From Pseudonocardia parietis (GTDB lineage Bacteria; Actinomycetota; Actinomycetes; Mycobacteriales; Pseudonocardiaceae), in NCBI RefSeq assembly GCF_017876315.1, contig NZ_JAGINU010000001.1, forward strand, positions 1,178,001-1,242,000: DNA of 64,000 nt, read 5' to 3'. Positions 1-8,784 of this stretch are shown in pieces. Position 1 is the first letter of the stretch, and each line of letters opens with the position of its first letter. The notes beneath the pieces are model-generated. The model worked only from the letters and a program-made list of their open reading frames with translations. It ran no database searches and was not told the origin of the DNA. The position numbers and the translations under genes are program-made.

Positions 1-452
1 CCCGCCACCACCTGCGACCGGATCTCGGGCAGCTGCCCCAGCGTCGCCTCCGCCTGCTGGCGGGCCGTGGCGAGCTGCGGTTCCTGCTCCTGGGCGGTGT
101 CCAGCTGCGCGGTCGTGTCGCGCACCGCGGTGTCGGTCGCCGCCTGCGCCTGATCGACGGAAGCGCGGTCGCCCTGCCGGTTCCCGGCCACGAAGGTGAC
201 GGCGGCGTCCCGCTCGGCCTGCAGTGCCCCGGTCAGCGTGTCGATCTGACGGTGGACGTCCACCAGGCCGCTGCCGCGACCCAGCTCCTCGGCCACGTTG
301 GCCTGCTCGACGACTCTGATCGCACCGATGCTCAGGGCGAGCACCGTCGGCACCAGCCCGACGACCGCCAGTTTGGCGACCAGGCTCCAGTTCCGCGGGT
401 CGAGTCGCTCCGAGAGGGTGCTCGGGCGTTCCGTGCTGGTCACGGTGGTCAC
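1..452 (-). CDS. NIT-domain sensor protein, N-terminal part (cut by window edge)
   Basis: Partial gene read leftward; the C-terminus lies outside the window. The visible 150 residues begin with a basic stretch, then one membrane segment (about residues 21-40, KLAVVGLVPTVLALSIGAI). A long helical, Gln/Ala-rich extracytoplasmic segment follows, with repeated short heptad-like runs. This arrangement is typical of the nitrate- and nitrite-sensing (NIT) domain at the front of actinobacterial sensor histidine kinases and chemoreceptor-like proteins. The GTG at 452 is preceded by GGGAGA seven bases upstream; a second in-frame GTG lies three codons further in. The kinase half is not visible, so 'histidine kinase' is inference. 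Confidence 0.65.
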   Translation of the reverse strand, partial: MTTVTSTERPSTLSERLDPRNWSLVAKLAVVGLVPTVLALSIGAIRVVEQANVAEELGRGSGLVDVHRQIDTLTGALQAERDAAVTFVAGNRQGDRASVDQAQAATDTAVRDTTAQLDTAQEQEPQLATARQQAEATLGQLPEIRSQVVA

Positions 453-802
453 GGCGAGGTCTCCCTGTCGGTCTCCGGTCCGGACACGGGCAGCGCGATC
501 GGCACGGCCGGTGCACCCGGAGCCGTCGGCACGGTCGCTCCGGGGTGTTCCCGGCGGGCGGCGGGCGGTCGGCCCGGCCGTGTGGTGTCGACGAGGGGGA
601 GCATCAGCTGTCCGGTGCGCCTTTCGGGGTCACGACGGACCCGTTCGACCACTCCGCGCCGACACGGGGCGACGGTTGCCGCGTCCCGGGGGAGTCGGGC
701 GGATATGATCGGGCAAGGTCTCGTCTGTGCGTGACGGACGGCTCAGGAGTCTAGCCCCCGGAACGGGCCTGTCCCGAGTGGCGTAGCGGCCCTCACGTCG
801 CA

Positions 803-817
803 GTCACGTGATGTGAC
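803..817. promoter_or_regulatory. Inverted repeat upstream of XPB helicase gene
   Basis: GTCAC-GTGAT-GTGAC, a perfect 5-5-5 inverted repeat, lies 80 bases before the XPB start in the 444-base gap between two divergent genes. It could be an operator for either gene. No matching regulator is recognised. Otherwise I see nothing firm in the gap 453-896. Confidence 0.3.
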
Positions 818-896
818 ACACGTCGACCGCTCGTCTCGGCTCGTCGTCCGGCGGGCCCGTCCGGCACAGCTCACCGGCGTCGAAGGGATTCGTTCC

Positions 897-2558
897 GTGA
901 CCGACGGTCCACTGATCGTGCAATCCGACAAGACCCTCCTGCTGGAGGTCGAACATCCCGAAGCGGGACAGGCGCGCGCGGCGATCGCCCCGTTCGCCGA
1001 ACTCGAACGGGCACCGGAGCACGTCCACACCTACCGGGTGACGCCGCTGGCGCTGTGGAACGCACGCGCCGCGGGGCACGACGCCGAGCAGGTCGTCGAC
1101 GCGCTCGTCCGCTGGTCCCGGTACCCGGTGCCGCAGCCCCTGCTCGTCGACGTCGTCGACACCATGGGCCGCTACGGCAGGCTGCAGCTGTCCCACGACC
1201 CCGCACACGGTCTCGTGCTGACCGCGCTGGACCGCGCGGTCCTGGAGGAGATCCTCCGCCAGAAGAAGATCACTCCCATGCTCGGGGCGCGGATCGACGA
1301 CGACACCGTCGTCGTCCACCCGTCCGAGCGCGGGCGGCTCAAGCAGTCGCTGCTCAAGGTCGGCTGGCCCGCGGAGGACCTCGCAGGCTACGTCGACGGC
1401 GAGGCGCACTCGATCGAGCTGGAGCAGGACAGCTGGCAGCTGCGGGACTACCAGCGCCAGGCCGTCGACGGGTTCTGGGAGGGCGGTTCCGGCGTCGTCG
1501 TGCTGCCGTGCGGCGCGGGGAAGACCCTGGTCGGTGCGGCGGCGATGGCCAGGGCCGGTGCCACCACGCTGATCCTGGTGACCAACACCGTCTCGGGGCG
1601 GCAGTGGAAGCGCGAGCTGATCGCGCGGACGTCGCTGACCGAGGAGGAGATCGGCGAGTACTCGGGCGAGAAGAAGGAGATCCGCCCGGTCACCATCGCC
1701 ACCTACCAGGTCGTCACCCGCAGGACGAAGGGTGAGTACAAGCACCTGGAGCTGTTCGACTCGCGGGACTGGGGCCTGGTCATCTACGACGAGGTCCACC
1801 TGCTGCCCGCCCCCGTGTTCCGGATGACGGCGGACCTGCAGTCCCGGCGGCGGCTCGGCCTGACCGCGACCCTGGTCCGGGAGGACGGCCGCGAGGGCGA
1901 CGTGTTCTCGCTGATCGGCCCGAAGCGCTACGACGCCCCGTGGCGCGACATCGAGGCCCAGGGCTGGATCGCGCCTGCGGAGTGCATCGAGGTGCGCGTG
2001 ACGCTGACCGACGCGGAGCGGATGGCCTACGCCACCGTCGAGTCCGAGGAGCGCTACCGCGCCGCGGCGACGGCCCACACCAAGCTGAACGTGGTGCAGG
2101 CGATCCTGGACCGGCACAAGGGTGAGCAGACCCTGGTGATCGGTGCCTACCTGGAGCAGCTGGAGGCGCTCGGCGAGAAGCTCGACGCGCCGATCGTGCA
2201 GGGTTCCACCCGCAACAAGGAGCGGGAGAAGCTGTTCGAGGCCTTCCGCAACGGCGAGATCGACCGGCTCGTCGTGTCGAAGGTGGCCAACTTCTCCATC
2301 GACCTGCCGGAGGCGACGGTCGCGGTGCAGGTCAGCGGCACGTTCGGGTCCCGGCAGGAGGAGGCGCAGCGGCTGGGGCGGCTGTTGCGGCCCAAGTCCG
2401 ACGGGCGGCAGGCACACTTCTACTCGGTCGTCTCGCGGGACACGGTCGACACCGACTACGCCGCGCACCGGCAGCGGTTTCTGGCCGAGCAGGGCTACGC
2501 CTACCGGATCGTCGACGCCGACGACCTCCTCGGACCGGCACTGCCCGACGCGGGCTGA
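897..2558 (+). CDS. DNA repair helicase XPB (superfamily 2)
   Basis: ATP-dependent 3'-5' DNA helicase of the XPB/Rad25 type, found in actinobacteria and implicated in DNA repair. The 553-residue protein has an N-terminal damage-recognition-like region, Walker A GAGKTLVG (about residue 205), DEVH box (about residue 295), motif III LTATL, and the C-terminal helicase half with QRLGRLLRPK (motif VI) and a conserved FYSVVSRDT segment. The GTG at 897 is chosen because the product then starts VTDGPLIVQSDKT, matching my memory of mycobacterial XPB (542 residues). An in-frame ATG at 813 would add 28 residues not expected in the family. Monocistronic; the convergent groEL gene lies downstream past pspC. 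Confidence 0.93.
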   Translation: MTDGPLIVQSDKTLLLEVEHPEAGQARAAIAPFAELERAPEHVHTYRVTPLALWNARAAGHDAEQVVDALVRWSRYPVPQPLLVDVVDTMGRYGRLQLSHDPAHGLVLTALDRAVLEEILRQKKITPMLGARIDDDTVVVHPSERGRLKQSLLKVGWPAEDLAGYVDGEAHSIELEQDSWQLRDYQRQAVDGFWEGGSGVVVLPCGAGKTLVGAAAMARAGATTLILVTNTVSGRQWKRELIARTSLTEEEIGEYSGEKKEIRPVTIATYQVVTRRTKGEYKHLELFDSRDWGLVIYDEVHLLPAPVFRMTADLQSRRRLGLTATLVREDGREGDVFSLIGPKRYDAPWRDIEAQGWIAPAECIEVRVTLTDAERMAYATVESEERYRAAATAHTKLNVVQAILDRHKGEQTLVIGAYLEQLEALGEKLDAPIVQGSTRNKEREKLFEAFRNGEIDRLVVSKVANFSIDLPEATVAVQVSGTFGSRQEEAQRLGRLLRPKSDGRQAHFYSVVSRDTVDTDYAAHRQRFLAEQGYAYRIVDADDLLGPALPDAG

Positions 2559-2674
2559 TGACGGAGCACCAGGGCTGAGCGAGGGCCGGCCCCTGACCCG
2601 GGCCCCAGCGGTTCGGGGTCGGTCTCCGGGGCGATCCCGAGGTCCCGGGGCCCGCCGCGGGACAGCCTTGGTAC

Positions 2675-3025
2675 ATGGACATCGCAGCGCAGAACGCCAC
2701 CTCCGCCACCTCGGCCCCCGCTCCGGGCGCCGACGAGGCGACCACCCAGGTCCCGGGCGCCGACCCCGTGTCGCCGGGCCCGGCCACGCAGGGGCCTCCC
2801 TCGCAGGGACCGGCCTCGCCCGGGATCGCGGACCGGCTCTCGTCCTACCGGCTGCGGCGCAGCACCACCGACAAGATGCTCGGCGGGGTCTGCGGCGGGC
2901 TGGCCGTCGACCTGGGGATCGACGTCGCCCTGCTCCGGATCGCCGTGCTGGCGCTGACCCTGGTCACCGGTGGTGCCGCCGCCCTGGTCTACCTGGCCGC
3001 CTGGGTGATCGCCCCGGCCGGCTGA
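2675..3025 (+). CDS. PspC domain membrane protein
   Basis: Small membrane protein of 116 residues. The first 50 residues are a Pro/Gly/Ala-rich cytoplasmic stretch. A PspC domain follows, with the signature RRSTTDKMLGGVCGGLA and then a hydrophobic helix (LLRIAVLALTLVTGGAAALVYLAAWVIAP). PspC proteins act in envelope-stress responses and often sit near DesK/LiaS-type sensors. No PspA gene is adjacent, so the exact role here is unknown. It ends 160 bases before the convergent end of groEL. Confidence 0.85.
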   Translation: MDIAAQNATSATSAPAPGADEATTQVPGADPVSPGPATQGPPSQGPASPGIADRLSSYRLRRSTTDKMLGGVCGGLAVDLGIDVALLRIAVLALTLVTGGAAALVYLAAWVIAPAG

Positions 3026-3110
3026 GATTCGTCGGGTCGCCGGGGCGCCGGCGTGGTTCGTCTCGAGGGGTGACGGGCCGCGCCGCGGGACGGGCCCGTG
3101 ACGCGCCGCA

Positions 3111-3140
3111 GGGGCGGCACCGGCGAACCGGTACCGCCCC
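3111..3140. terminator. Hairpin between convergent pspC and groEL genes
   Basis: GGGGCGGCACCGG and CCGGTACCGCCCC form a 13-bp stem with one mismatch around a CGAA loop. There is no U-tract. Its position between two converging 3' ends suggests a bidirectional terminator. Confidence 0.5.
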
Positions 3141-3184
3141 CGCGGGTGGTGCTGGGTGGCTGGGAGCCGACCCTGATCAGGAGA

Positions 3185-4879
<1,695 letters not shown>

Positions 4880-4908
4880 CTACCCTGCGCCGGCCTCACC
4901 GACCCGAT

Positions 4909-4935
4909 CTGGCACTCCACGGACACGAGTGCCAG
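4909..4935. promoter_or_regulatory. CIRCE element 1 (HrcA operator)
   Basis: CTGGCACTC-N9-GAGTGCCAG, a perfect 9-9-9 inverted repeat fitting the CIRCE consensus TTAGCACTC-N9-GAGTGCTAA. It lies 96 bases upstream of the groEL start in the divergent groEL/moeA gap. Confidence 0.9.
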
Positions 4936-4953
4936 TGGATGCTCAGCCCGTTT

Positions 4954-4980
4954 CTAGCACTCGCCCGTGCCGAGTGCAAG
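4954..4980. promoter_or_regulatory. CIRCE element 2 (HrcA operator)
   Basis: CTAGCACTC-N9-GAGTGCAAG, with one mismatch between arms. It is the second CIRCE copy, 18 bases from the first. It lies 60 bases upstream of the moeA start, so HrcA binding could affect both divergent genes. Confidence 0.88.
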
Positions 4981-5040
4981 CGAGCGGGGCGGGGTGCGGG
5001 TGCCGCGCGGGCCGGCGCGGCGCGCGGGCAGGATGGTGGC

Positions 5041-6279
5041 ATGAGTACCTGGTCGGAGGCCGGTCCGCGCACCGTCGAGCAGCACGCCGCGGCGGTGGCC
5101 GCCCTGCTGCCCCCGACCGGCATCGAGACGGTGCCCCTCGCCGAGGCGAGCGGGCGGGTGCTGGCCGAGGACCTGACCGCGGGTGTCGCGCTGCCCCCGT
5201 TCGACAACTCCGCGATGGACGGCTACGCGGTCCGCGCCGCCGAGCTCGCCGGTGCGTCCGAGGACGCGCCGCGCGAGTTCCCGGTCGCCGCCGACGTGCC
5301 TGCCGGCCGCACCGACGTCCCGGCACTGGAGCCGGGCACCGTCGCGCGGATCATGACCGGCGCGCCGGTCCCCGAGGGTGCCGACGCGATCGTCCCGGTC
5401 GAACGGACCGACGCCGGCACCGAACGGGTCCGGATCGGCGCGGCCCCGGAGCCGGGCGCGTTCGTGCGGCGCGCCGGCGAGGACACGACGGCCGGCGCGG
5501 TGCTGCTGACCGCGGGGACGGTGCTGGGCGCCCCGCAGATCGGCCTGGCGTCCGCGGTGGGACGGCCGGTGCTCCCGGTCCGCCGCCGCCCGCACGTCCT
5601 GGTGCTCTCGACCGGCTCCGAGCTGGTCGCCCCCGGTGACCCGCTGGAGCCCGGTCAGATCTACGAGTCGAACGGGACGATGCTGGCCGTCGCGGTCCGG
5701 GAGGCCGGCGCGACCGCGGAGCAGCTCTCCTTCGTGCCGGACGACGTCGAGCGCTTCCGCGCGGTACTGGCGGACAGGGTGTCGGACGGTGTCGATCTCG
5801 TCATCACCTCCGGCGGGGTCAGCGCCGGCGCCTACGAGGTCGTCAAGGACGCGATGACCGGGCACGGCGTCGAGTTCGGCAAGGTCGCCATGCAGCCGGG
5901 CGGGCCGCAGGGCTGCGGGCGCCTCGAGCTGGGCGGCGCGACGGTGGCGGTGGCGACGCTCCCGGGCAACCCGGTCAGCGCGCTGGTGTCGTTCGAGGTG
6001 TTCGTCCGGCCCGCCCTGCGTGCCGCAATGGGGCATCCCGCGCCGGGGCGCCCGGTGGTCACCGCCCGGCTGGCGGGCGAGCTGGCGTCGCCCGCCGGGA
6101 AACGCCAGTTCCGCCGCGGCGTGCTGGACGCGGCCACGGGCACGGTCGGCGAGATCGGGTCGACCGGATCGCACCTGATCGCGGCCCTGGCGCGGGCGGA
6201 CTGCCTGATCGACCTGTCCGCGGAGACCACGTCGGTGGCGGACGGGCAGCCGGTCGCCGTCTGGCTCCTGGAGGCCTGA
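5041..6279 (+). CDS. moeA: Molybdopterin molybdenumtransferase MoeA
   Basis: Inserts molybdate into adenylylated molybdopterin to make molybdenum cofactor. 412 residues, normal for MoeA. Motifs visible in order: FDNSAMDGYAV (about residue 57), MTGAPVPEGADAIVPVE (about 105), LSTGSELVAPGD, ITSGGVSAGAYE (about 260) and LPGNPVSALVSFE (about 310). The ATG at 5041 gives the expected N-terminus; reading further upstream would run through the CIRCE elements. The product would serve molybdenum enzymes such as the CO-dehydrogenase-like complex at 20.1-23.8 kb. A possible small RNA locus follows downstream. Confidence 0.96.
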   Translation: MSTWSEAGPRTVEQHAAAVAALLPPTGIETVPLAEASGRVLAEDLTAGVALPPFDNSAMDGYAVRAAELAGASEDAPREFPVAADVPAGRTDVPALEPGTVARIMTGAPVPEGADAIVPVERTDAGTERVRIGAAPEPGAFVRRAGEDTTAGAVLLTAGTVLGAPQIGLASAVGRPVLPVRRRPHVLVLSTGSELVAPGDPLEPGQIYESNGTMLAVAVREAGATAEQLSFVPDDVERFRAVLADRVSDGVDLVITSGGVSAGAYEVVKDAMTGHGVEFGKVAMQPGGPQGCGRLELGGATVAVATLPGNPVSALVSFEVFVRPALRAAMGHPAPGRPVVTARLAGELASPAGKRQFRRGVLDAATGTVGEIGSTGSHLIAALARADCLIDLSAETTSVADGQPVAVWLLEA

Positions 6280-6388
6280 GAAGCTCTGGCCGAGCCCGTG
6301 CCGCGGTGAGCGGTAGCATCGGCGTCCGCGAGCGGAAGCACTGTGCGACAAGGCCATCACCCGCATGGCGCCGCGGCTGGGCTGAAGG

Positions 6389-6404
6389 TGTGACCTGTTT
6401 CACA
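6389..6404. promoter_or_regulatory. CRP/GlxR-type binding site
   Basis: TGTGA-CCTGTT-TCACA is a perfect match to the TGTGA-N6-TCACA consensus of CRP-family regulators (Rv3676 Crp in mycobacteria, GlxR in corynebacteria). It lies in the 521-base gap between moeA and psd, 412 bases from psd and ahead of a strong terminator. Its target may therefore be a non-coding transcript rather than psd. Confidence 0.7.
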
Positions 6405-6603
6405 GGCAAAGGGGGCAACAGGTTCACCCCGCGCAACGTCTACCTGGGTGCCCGTTCGGCCGAAAGAGGTAGATCAGGGTCGACATCGGCTGTGATCTGG
6501 ACTGCCGGTCGTCGGGGAGGAATACTTTTGTTCGCGAGGGGGTAAAACCCTTTAGCAGCACAGACCCACCGCCCGTCGCTGGGGAGCGGACGAGCGGTTC
6601 CAA
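6405..6603 (+). ncRNA. Possible small RNA or leader between CRP site and terminator (tentative)
   Basis: This stretch is less GC-rich than its surroundings (runs such as AATACTTTTG and GGTAAAACCC) and has no convincing gene. The short reading frame crossing it, 6306-6545, starts in GC-rich DNA and has no recognisable product. It is bounded by a perfect CRP site upstream and an intrinsic terminator downstream, the arrangement of an independently regulated small RNA or attenuated leader. No known RNA family was recognised and the 5' end is unknown. Confidence 0.35.
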
Positions 6604-6647
6604 GGCCGGGGTCGTCGTCTCGGGGGACGACGGCCCCGGCCCTTTTT
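6604..6647 (+). terminator. Strong intrinsic terminator
   Basis: A 16-bp stem (6604-6619 with 6626-6641, one G-T wobble) closes a six-base TCGGGG loop and is followed by CTTTTT. It is the clearest Rho-independent terminator in the window, and it separates the moeA-side transcript from psd. Confidence 0.9.
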
Positions 6648-6800
6648 CTGCCTGAGCCGTGATCGTGCCAGCCGCCCGGCGCCGGATGCGGGAACGGAAC
6701 GCCCTGCGGCGTGTCCCGGTCGTCCCGCCGGTCGTGCTCATCCGGTGCCCGCGTAGCGTGGCGATCCCTTAACCGGAGCATCAGGAGCCGACGACCCGTT

Positions 6801-7529
6801 ATGGCCGAAGGAACCGGGACCTCGCCTACCCACATCGTCCGACTGGTCCGGGACGCGATACCGCCGATGCACCCGGGAGGGCGGCCGATCGTCGCGGGGG
6901 TCGCGCTCGCCGCCGCCGGTGTCCGGGCCCTCAGTGGCCGCGGCACGCTGCCCGGCCTGCTGGCCACCGCGGCCACCGCCCTGTTCTTCCGGGACCCCGC
7001 ACGGACGCCGCCACTGCGCACCGACGCGGTCCTGGCCCCGGCCGACGGCGTCGTCGCGAGCGTCACCGACGTCGTCCCCCCGGCCGACCTGGATCTGGAG
7101 CGCCGGCCGCACACCAGGATCTCGGTGTTCCTGACGGTGCTGGACGTGCACGTCCAGTGGGTGCCGGTGCACGGTCGGGTCGCCGCCGTGCGGTACCTGC
7201 CCGGGACGTTCCTCTCCGCCGACCTCGACAAGGCCAGCGAGGACAACGAGCGCAACGCGCTGACCTTCGTGCGCCCGGACGGTGTGCGGATCGGTGTCGT
7301 GCAGATCGCCGGGCTGCTGGCCCGCCGGATCGTCTGCCCGCTGGCCGACGGCGACGAGGTCGCGGCAGGCGAGCGGTTCGGGCTGATCCGCTTCGGGTCC
7401 CGTGTCGACACCTACCTGCCCCCCGGGACGGAGCCGCTGGTCCGGCCCGGGCAGCGCACGGTCGGTGCGGAGACGGTGCTCGGCATCGCACCGGAACAGC
7501 TGCGAGCCCCGCGCTCGGTGGAGGGCTGA
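6801..7529 (+). CDS. psd: Phosphatidylserine decarboxylase proenzyme
   Basis: Converts phosphatidylserine to phosphatidylethanolamine at the membrane; it self-cleaves to form a pyruvoyl cofactor. 242 residues, the size of the short actinobacterial form. Motifs: APADGVV (about residue 75), FLTVLDVHVQWVPVHG (about 105) and, near the C-terminus, RFGSRVD. The Gly-Ser of that last motif is the expected self-cleavage site, and Ser becomes the pyruvoyl group. The ATG at 6801 gives a conserved start (HIVRLVRDAIPPMHPGG). pssA follows after 5 bases, so the pathway pair is co-transcribed. Confidence 0.93.
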   Translation: MAEGTGTSPTHIVRLVRDAIPPMHPGGRPIVAGVALAAAGVRALSGRGTLPGLLATAATALFFRDPARTPPLRTDAVLAPADGVVASVTDVVPPADLDLERRPHTRISVFLTVLDVHVQWVPVHGRVAAVRYLPGTFLSADLDKASEDNERNALTFVRPDGVRIGVVQIAGLLARRIVCPLADGDEVAAGERFGLIRFGSRVDTYLPPGTEPLVRPGQRTVGAETVLGIAPEQLRAPRSVEG

Positions 7530-7534
7530 CCGGG

Positions 7535-8542
7535 ATGGGGATCGGTCGTCCGGCGAACGGGTATCCCGCAAGCGTGCGGCTGCTGCCCAACGCGGTCACC
7601 GTCCTCAACCTGTGCGCCGGGCTCTCGGCCGTCTACTTCGCCCTGCAGAACCGCTTCGACCTCGCGATCGGCGCCGTCCTCGCGGCGGCACTGTGCGACG
7701 CGCTGGACGGTGGGCTGGCCCGCCTGCTGGACGCGTCCAGCCGGATCGGGGCCGAGCTGGACTCGCTGGCCGACCTGGTCTCGTTCGGTGTCGCCCCCGC
7801 GCTGGTGATCTACATCTGGGCGTTCGAGGACACCCGGTCCGGCTGGGTCGTGGCGCTCGTCTTCGCGGTGTGCATGGCGCTGCGCCTGGCCCGGTTCAAC
7901 ACCCTGATCGACGACGACAGCGCCCCACCGTTCGCCCGGGAGTTCTTCATCGGCGTCCCGGCTCCCGCGGCCGCGATGACCGCCGGGATCCCGCTCTACC
8001 TGTGGCTGCACTTCGGCGCGGGCTGGTGGTCGGCCGAGCCGCTGGTCGCAGCCTGGGCGCTGGTCACCGCCGGGCTGATGGTGAGCCGGATCCCGACGGT
8101 GTCGCTCAAGACGGTCCGGGTGCCGCAGCGTGCCATCGCCCCGCTGCTGGTGGGGGTGGCCGTGATCGTCGCCGTGCTGTTCACCGTGCCGTTCCTCGGC
8201 ATCACGATCGCCGGTGCCGGTTACCTGCTGCTGCTGCCCTACACCGCCTATCGCTACCGCTGGCTGGCCCGCCATCCCGAGGCGTGGGACGTGCCGGTGC
8301 GCCAGCGCCGCGCCGTCGCCCGCGCCGCCCGTTCGGCGAGGCAGCTGGGCCTGCGCCCGCCGCTGCGCCGCCGGGTCGCGGGCCGGGCGGGCGCGATGGC
8401 CCGGGGCGTGCGCCGCAGGCTGGACCCGGAGGGTGCCGCGCGCCGGGAGAACGACGCGAACCGGCGCGCCGCCGCCCGCGGCCCGGGCGTGGCCCCCGCC
8501 CCCCGCGGATCCGGACGCCGCCTCGGCCTGCGCCGCCGCTGA
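7535..8542 (+). CDS. pssA: CDP-diacylglycerol-serine O-phosphatidyltransferase
   Basis: Membrane enzyme making phosphatidylserine, the substrate of the upstream decarboxylase. 335 residues. It carries the CDP-alcohol phosphatidyltransferase signature DALDGGLARLLDASSRIG followed by AELDSLAD (about residues 49-75), with the metal-binding aspartates intact, and at least five further hydrophobic segments. The last about 95 residues are an Arg/Ala-rich cytoplasmic tail, longer than in many homologues and of low complexity. The ATG at 7535 is five bases after psd. A G/C-rich tandem repeat begins at the stop codon. Confidence 0.92.
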   Translation: MGIGRPANGYPASVRLLPNAVTVLNLCAGLSAVYFALQNRFDLAIGAVLAAALCDALDGGLARLLDASSRIGAELDSLADLVSFGVAPALVIYIWAFEDTRSGWVVALVFAVCMALRLARFNTLIDDDSAPPFAREFFIGVPAPAAAMTAGIPLYLWLHFGAGWWSAEPLVAAWALVTAGLMVSRIPTVSLKTVRVPQRAIAPLLVGVAVIVAVLFTVPFLGITIAGAGYLLLLPYTAYRYRWLARHPEAWDVPVRQRRAVARAARSARQLGLRPPLRRRVAGRAGAMARGVRRRLDPEGAARRENDANRRAAARGPGVAPAPRGSGRRLGLRRR

Positions 8543-8680
8543 GCCCGCGCCTGCGCTGGGCCCCCCGCTGGGCCCGCCCCCGCGCTGGGCCCGCCCCGCG
8601 CTGGGCCGGCCCCCGCTGAGCCCACCCTCCGCTGAGCCCGCCCCCGGCGCCGCCGCTGAGCCCGCCCCGGGGCGCGAGGG
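8537..8680. repeat. GC-rich tandem repeat starting at the pssA stop codon
   Basis: Seven to eight imperfect copies of a 15-18 base unit, CGCTGRGCCCGCCCC with variable spacers. The first copy contains the pssA stop (cgcTGAgcc) and later copies repeat CGCTGAGCC or CGCTGGGCC. No gene is seen in 8543-8784. Confidence 0.75.
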
Positions 8681-8784
8681 GTACCTCAGTGTCTCCGGAG
8701 CTTGATCGATCAGCTCTGGTGTGCCCCTCGCCGACCCGAGGTCCGCGCGTGAGGGCCCGCGGTGGCTCCGGATAACGTGGCGCC

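Noticed and set aside
813..896. ATG-started 28-residue extension of XPB
   Set aside because: Homologues begin at the GTG at 897 (VTDGPLIVQSDK), and the extension overlaps a likely regulatory repeat.
6306..6545. Small reading frame between moeA and psd
   Set aside because: No plausible ribosome site, no recognisable product, and it crosses the CRP site; better explained as non-coding.
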